The notes below the pieces were generated by a model that was not told the DNA's origin, searched no databases, and worked only from the letters and a program-made list of their open reading frames with translations. From positions 11,265,342-11,329,341 of the forward strand of contig NC_071399.1 in the NCBI RefSeq assembly GCF_022682495.2: a DNA stretch of 64,000 nucleotides, read 5' to 3'. Within the stretch, counting starts at the first letter, position 1. The number at the start of each line of letters is the position of its first letter. This document shows, piece after piece, positions 58,871-64,000 of the stretch. Made by a program: the position numbers and the translations under genes. Source of the stretch: Desmodus rotundus (taxonomy: Eukaryota > Chordata > Mammalia > Chiroptera > Phyllostomidae).

Positions 58871-60650
58871 AAATACAAAGTATACTCAAACTTTTATTAT
58901 GCTTCTGTGGAATGATAAAGGATGTTCTCTTATGGATGCCTCTTGGATTTTCAGTAAGTAAAACCAGCACAGTTTCATAAAGAAATGATTAAACAAACAG
59001 TGAGGTTCGAGTTATGCCACATAAGTAACTGCTTTTCTTACAACCCAAATGCTCCTGCCTCAGGCAGAAGGGAGGACAGTAACACTGAATGCTCATAATG
59101 GAGTTACCAACCTTTAACTCCAACAGGACCTCCGCCAAGATTGTCAATTCTGTGTGGGTGCGAATGTAATTGCTTGTAGGCTCAGAACTCCCTTCTCACT
59201 TGCTTTTAAACTTTGTCAGTGTTTGCAAATGTACACGTGCTGCTCTCCCATCAAATCGCCTATTGAATAATACATTATTCTCATATAACAGTTTTGGCTC
59301 TTGAGACCCTAGAAAATTTTAGAAGTCACTCACCCAGACATGAGGTGAAACAGGGCGGCCTGCAGAGAAGTCTGCGAGGGCACTTTTGCAATAAAAAGCA
59401 CCATGCAGGATACCAACTTGTCCATTTGCTTATATTTTTCCTAGAAGAAGGGAGTGAACAGAAACTTCTCTGATTATTGCTGGATGGGTAGAGGCAGGTT
59501 ATATTTACCTAGCACTGCTTGGTCAAGAACAGGCCAAAAGAGGCCAGAATTAAGGTATTCTACAGCAATAAGGCTAACTTCAATGACATAAGACATTTCA
59601 CTATTTTCAAAAAATACACACACATTTGTGTGTATGTGTGTGTGTGTGTGTGTATATCTTATATATAGGCTTACCTCATCACCAAGTATTTCTGCCAGTT
59701 CATCTCCGCTCCAGGGAAGAGAAGGCCCACAGTAAGGCAGGCCAGCTTCCCTGGTGCAATCACAGTTACTTACTTACAGAGCACAAGGACCCAGAACGCC
59801 TTCTGAATCCCCATGCACTAACAATACATACGCAGAAAACAACAAAGCATGTTGTGTATCTAAAATGTTCTCTAATGTTCTTGCAGACATGTATATATCC
59901 AACTAAACATGTATAAACAGGCAGAAGGAGTCAACCGGCCTGCAACCTCAAGCTGTGTGGACGTGACCCAATGTACTTATACACTGACTAACCAGTTTTC
60001 CCAAAGGCACTCCGTCATGTAACACATTTTCCTAATCTCTAAAATGTCATTTCAAGAGAATTATGTATTGAAGTCAACGTGAAAAATATATGCATCATTT
60101 CCTCTAAAAGGACTCATTTTAGTAAAACAGACTCTGGCAGGGTAGGCATTGTGAGATAACAAATGCAGAGACGGCACAGGACATGCTTCTTTGTTTTTCT
60201 CAGGGAAAATTTTAAAAACAGTGTAATTGCCTTGTTATTTCCACAAGAGCACTTAGCAGTCTGTCGCATTTTCAACACCATGTCTTGACAGGACAAAGAG
60301 AGGAGCAATCTGTGAGTGGCACTCCGAAGTGCCCATCAGTGGAACATCATGAGAAAGAGCAGCATGTCCGGTGGGAGGGTGTTCACCCGCTCCGCCAAGA
60401 TGCAGAACGAACGCCTTCCCGATTACTCATGCTATAGGGTGACTCTGCTTCCCATACCCCAGAGAAGTCATTAATTCTAAAAGGGAAGGCCTCACGCCTA
60501 ATGCAGCCACCTTTAAAAGAGTGAAAGAAGGAACAAATTAAGCAGTCCACTTTAGGATTATTTTTTCTCTGCTTGTCACATTAGTCTTCTTTTATTCTTC
60601 CCCTTATCACTGAGTAGGAATTGTCAGTAACTCTCTGAGGAATTACTCTA
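58871..60650. other. Unassigned sequence with a TG microsatellite
   Basis: No gene or repeat family recognised apart from the simple repeat at 59615-59654. Confidence 0.4.
59615..59654. repeat. CA/TG microsatellite
   Basis: A short AC run, three T's, then about 14 TG units with one TA break. The complementary halves could form a small hairpin. Confidence 0.9.
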
Positions 60651-60654
60651 ATGT

Positions 60655-60845
60655 ATTGTGATGTTTGGCTTTTAATTGCAGTTAAGAAATCGCTGTCCCG
60701 CAAACTGTTAATTAATGCTAAAACTGGCAGTTTCTCTGTTCCTTTCAGCATTACAATGTGGGTGCATGCTTGGTTCTCTTTGAAATTTCAGATTATAAAA
60801 CCAACAGCAGAGAAACCTGATTTCACTTCTTTATTCCTGCCGGAG
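60655..60845. other. Possible conserved non-coding element
   Basis: Non-repetitive, with TTAATTAA-type homeodomain-like sites (gttaattaatgctaaaact) and an evenly mixed composition. A guess by appearance only. Confidence 0.15.
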
Positions 60846-60864
60846 ATATAGCACGTGTTGGCAT

Positions 60865-61300
60865 GGTACATTTTCCTGCTCTTTTTATTTGTTTTGCTTT
60901 TAACCTGTCTGGGTCTTTACATGTAAAATATGATCCAAAGAGACGGCACATAGTTGTATCTTATCCTTTTATTCACTATGACAACCTCTCTTTATTAGCC
61001 AAAAAGACTTTCAGATTTAAAGTGATTTTTGATAAAATTGGATTAACATCTATCATGTTTGTAACTGTTCTATTCCTGGTATGTTATTCTTTGTTTTGTT
61101 TCCTTTCTTTTCCCAGCCTTCTCCTGTTTTAACTGAGCTTTTTATATGATTCCATTCTATCTCTTTTCCTAGTATTTCAATTATATTTTTAAAAATTTTA
61201 GTAGATTCCACTGTGTAAAGTATATGATTGTCTAACCACTAAGCTTTATACATGAAAATACTACAAATAACATTAAATGCAAACTTCCATTTAAAAAAAT
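60865..61300 (-). repeat. L1 ORF2-region fragment, minus strand
   Basis: ttttgcttttaacctgtctg, ggcacatagttgtatcttat, aagtgatttttgataaaatt, ttttatatgattccattcta and tctaaccactaagctttata follow a characteristic reverse-complemented L1 segment. The plus frame 60863-61132 is its antisense. Confidence 0.7.
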
Positions 61301-61472
61301 AAAAAAATAGAAGTGAGAGTACATTTAGTCACATGGGGAGACAGATTGAAAGAAACTGTGTATTTGTTTGAACACCAAAGTTCAAAATGAAAAACCAGTT
61401 CTCTTAAAAAGTTTTAGGAGATTCCTTAGAGTATGTAACATACATTTTTTAATTCAGGTAATTTCACCTTTA

Positions 61473-61872
61473 TTTTTTGCATTATTTAAATCATATTTTA
61501 TTGTTTATGCTATTACAGCTGTCTCAATTTTCCCCTTTGGTCCCCCTCCACCAAGCACCGCTATTCCCTCAGGCAATCCCCACTGTTGTCCATGTCCACA
61601 GGTCATGCATTTTTGTTCTCTGACTAATCCTTTCACCTTCTTTCAACCAGTCCCCACCTCTCCACTCCCCTCTTAAACTGTCAGTCTGTTCCATGTTCAT
61701 TAGTTTATTTTGTTTGTTAGATTCCACATATAAGTAAGATCAGATGGTATTTGTCTTTCACTGACTAGATTATTTCACTTAGCATAATAGCCTCCAGGTC
61801 CATCCATGCTGTCGCAAAAGGTAAGAGTTCCTTCTTTTTTGCTGCTGCATAGTATTCCATTATGTAAATGTA
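61473..61872 (-). repeat. L1 3' end, minus strand
   Basis: tttattgtttatgctattac, gttgtccatgtccacaggtc, gttagattccacatataagt, acttagcataatagcctcca, ggtccatccatgctgtcgca and tgcatagtattccattatgt are the reverse-complemented 3' UTR and end of ORF2. A possible 7-base target duplication, accttta, occurs at 61466-61472 and 61872-61878. This is a short 5'-truncated insertion. Confidence 0.85.
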
Positions 61873-62249
61873 CCTTTAAATGGCAATTCACCACTTCACG
61901 TTCTGAATAATAGAGTACTGCGAATTGCTCCCTTCTGTGCCCTAGGACACTGCTATTGGCGACGGACTGAACTGTGCTCCCCGCACAGCCATCTATTGCA
62001 GCCCCTACCCCCACCACTGTAAAAAGCACACTTGTTTACAGTGCGAGACCTGGAAGAAGGGGGCAGTGTATCTCCTTGGTCAACCTCAGCTGAGAGTGTG
62101 CATATCAGGCGACTCAAATTTTCACCACTCCGCACGTGTGTGTGAATGAATGACTACAAAAGTACAATGATTACTGATTTCAGTGTCACAAATAAAGTTA
62201 AATGATTATGCGTGTTTGCAAATATGGAATCTGTGAATAAAGATGATAG

Positions 62250-62250
<1 letters not shown>
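61873..62250. other. Unassigned sequence
   Basis: No gene or repeat recognised. Confidence 0.4.

Positions 62251-62253
<3 letters not shown>

Positions 62254-62283
<30 letters not shown>
62254..62283. repeat. GT microsatellite
   Basis: About 15 uninterrupted GT units. Likely length-variable. Confidence 0.95.
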
Positions 62284-62286
<3 letters not shown>

Positions 62287-62439
62287 AGGTGCCTGCCCCG
62301 TGTAGATGCTAAATTAGTTGGTGTGGATTTATAGAAGAGGAGGCTCAGAATGTGGAAAGGAAGATTAAAATGTAAACTAAAGCTTACAATATGGTATAAA
62401 ACATGCAAGGAGAAAGCACATCATACTTTGAGGACTCAT

Positions 62440-62530
62440 AATAAGAGTACCTAGTTCAGAAAAGGCTTCCTGGATAAAGTGACTTGTGAGCGGGGCCCAG
62501 AAGGACAATTATAGCAGAAAACATTAGTGT
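62440..62530 (-). repeat. Probable L2 fragment, minus strand
   Basis: aaaggcttcctggataaagt, then gacttgtgagcggggcccag resembles reverse-complemented L2 3' sequence. Short. Confidence 0.4.
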
Positions 62531-62929
62531 CTTGTCCCAAAGCACCCAGTACAATGCCTGGGGACGTTATAAGTAAGCAATAGTGATAAAGTTTCGAGTA
62601 GCAAGGTCTACTTAGGTTAGAAACACAAAATAGGAGGTAAGACCTATTTACCCAATGAAACTTGGATATACAACTAGTTCTGCAATCTAGAAGACCCGTT
62701 TCCACCACTGCAATAACTGAAGCAAAGAACAGCACGCTCCTGTTGGACGAATATCACACACGATGACATCACTGATGACCACGTGAGACAGGCAGAGCAC
62801 TGAAGAGACCAACAACGGCCAAAATCCAGGAGGCTCGTCTGTCATGCAGAAGAAGAGTAGATGGAGAAGAAGTAGGATACTCGGGGTGCGGTGGCCATGT
62901 GAAACTCAAGGTAGAACTTTCATAATGGG

Positions 62930-63080
62930 GGAGTGGTAAGCATTGGAAACAGTCCAAGTAGTAAGAAGAATGGAAAGCACCCACCGGATTTCACAGTGAG
63001 AAGGTCATCATTGACCTTGGCGGGAGTGAAATTCCTGATTTCAGCAGAGAACTGGAGGCAAAAGCGAGACTGCCGTGCAC
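62930..63080 (-). repeat. L2 fragment, minus strand
   Basis: aaggtcatcattgaccttgg, cgggagtgaaattcctgatt and aactggaggcaaaagcgaga follow reverse-complemented L2 ORF2. Confidence 0.45.
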
Positions 63081-63114
63081 GGAAGAGCAAGACTAATGCT
63101 GGTGTGTGTTTTCA

Positions 63115-63515
63115 TTTCTAACTCCAGCCACACTTACCTTCTTCAGCTTCTCAGATATGTTGTGCTCCCTCCAGAAGAGGGTCTCAGCCTACTCTGCCTT
63201 CTCTTTATCGGGTTAATCCTTCTTAGGTGTGATTATCTCAAATGTTACTTCCTCTTCAAACTCTTCCCTGAACACCGACCACCACCCCCTATATTGGACC
63301 TTCCTGTTACACGTCCTCATGGCATCCTATCTCAGAGTCTAATCCCAACTTAGATTCTAAAATCAAAATCTAAATGTCTACCTGATTTTTTCAATAATGC
63401 CTGCCTTCCCTCCCCACCACGGGTTGAAGACAAGGACCATGTCTTGCTTTCCTGGCATAGGTGTCCCCAGCCTTAGCGACACTCCTGGTACATGACGTCT
63501 CCTCACCTAATAACT
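63115..63515 (+). repeat. L2 3' end (about 0.4 kb), plus strand
   Basis: Sense L2 3' region in order: ccagccacacttaccttctt, tctcaaatgttacttcctct, actcttccctgaacaccgac, gttgaagacaaggaccatgt and aggtgtccccagccttagcg, with cactcctggtacatgacg near the end. It is the best-preserved sense-strand L2 in the window. Confidence 0.8.
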
Positions 63516-64000
63516 GCTCCCCCATAAAAAACTAAACATTTATTAAATTTGTTCATCCATTTTGTTTCCCTGCCGTGTCTTGGACATGCACACGCTCCAA
63601 ATATGTGAAATCAAATAAGCTAATTAAATTGCAATTAAAAAATAGAAAATATCTAGAAGGTTCACATAGCATTTAGCCTCTTCCCCCAACACTGTATGTT
63701 TGCCCATACACTGTGGGATCACCTTTGTCTGGAATGATGCCTGGTTCTGAATACGTACAAAATTTGGGGTGGGGGAGCTGTAAATAATTGAGTAAATGTA
63801 AAATTATGTTGTCATCCAACTTCTACCTTAAGTTTATATACTTACCAGGCAAATTTCAAAAAATGAGGGAAAAGCAACGGCTTCTGTGATGATTCCACAA
63901 AGTAAGGAGATCATTTCAAAGGAGATTCTGAGCCCTTTTGAAAACTGCACTGTGAGGAAGCAAATGAACGGGCACTTTCAGGAATCAATGTGGCATAACG
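63516..64000. other. Unassigned sequence
   Basis: No gene or repeat recognised up to the end of the window. Confidence 0.4.

Noticed and set aside
62154..62408. Minus-strand frame with a Thr-His repeat
   Set aside because: It is a translation of the GT microsatellite at 62254-62283.
1..64000. tRNA, snRNA, rRNA or microRNA genes
   Set aside because: I looked for familiar cores (U6, 7SK, Y RNA, 5S, tRNA boxes outside SINEs) and found only the SINE-derived Pol III boxes.
1..64000. Bacterial-style operons, ribosome binding sites, origins or phage genes
   Set aside because: The sequence is vertebrate by its LINE, SINE and hAT content, and its open frames are short and random.

Overview
This window looks like mammalian nuclear DNA, most likely from a bat. 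It is AT-rich and low in coding density, and much of its recognisable sequence is retroelement. I found no protein-coding exon or RNA gene that I can support. The bat assignment rests mainly on two tRNA-derived SINEs (29585-29773 and 38790-39032, both minus strand) whose head, box-B region, CT-rich stretch and A tail match the Ves family of Chiroptera. A short hAT element (4818-5009) with long terminal inverted repeats fits the hAT-rich genomes of vesper bats. No tool was run, so every family name comes from remembered consensus features and boundaries are good to roughly 10-30 bases.

Layout. 1-4.4 kb: mostly unassigned sequence with two old LTR-like fragments. 4.4-6.6 kb: an old minus-strand L1 carrying two later insertions, a hAT element and the 3' end of another L1. 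6.6-18.7 kb: mostly unassigned, with L2, an L1 3' end, a 5'-inverted L1 (12.8-13.3 kb) and a MER5-type hAT relic. 18.7-20.7 kb: a hAT relic, an L1 3' end (minus) and an L1 ORF2 segment (plus), joined end to end. 21.7-22.2 kb: another L1 fragment. 22.2-27.5 kb: a long stretch with no recognised repeat. 27.6-28.7 kb: an L1 with large internal gaps. 29.1-29.9 kb: an old LTR-like repeat split by a SINE-containing retro-insertion. 31-38 kb: MIR, L2, a fold-back element and hAT relics. 38.7-45 kb: almost solid repeat, including an L1M/HAL1-type element with 5' UTR and ORF1 region (40.0-42.4 kb) and a 1.9 kb L2 copy (43.0-44.9 kb). 45-53 kb: MIR, L2 and L1 pieces plus a largely unassigned 3 kb stretch. 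54-56.6 kb: L1, L2, and a MER5 element split by an LTR-like insertion. 58.6-64 kb: L1, L2 and microsatellites.

There is no gene network to describe. The most interesting object is the insertion at 29348-29773. It is bounded by a perfect 10-base direct repeat and holds a full SINE head, followed on the same strand by a sequence resembling an intron end, a 3' splice site, a short terminal exon with AATAAA, and an A tail. This looks like a transcript that began at or near a SINE and carried downstream genic sequence. The L2 copies also show a marked strand skew (eleven minus, two plus).
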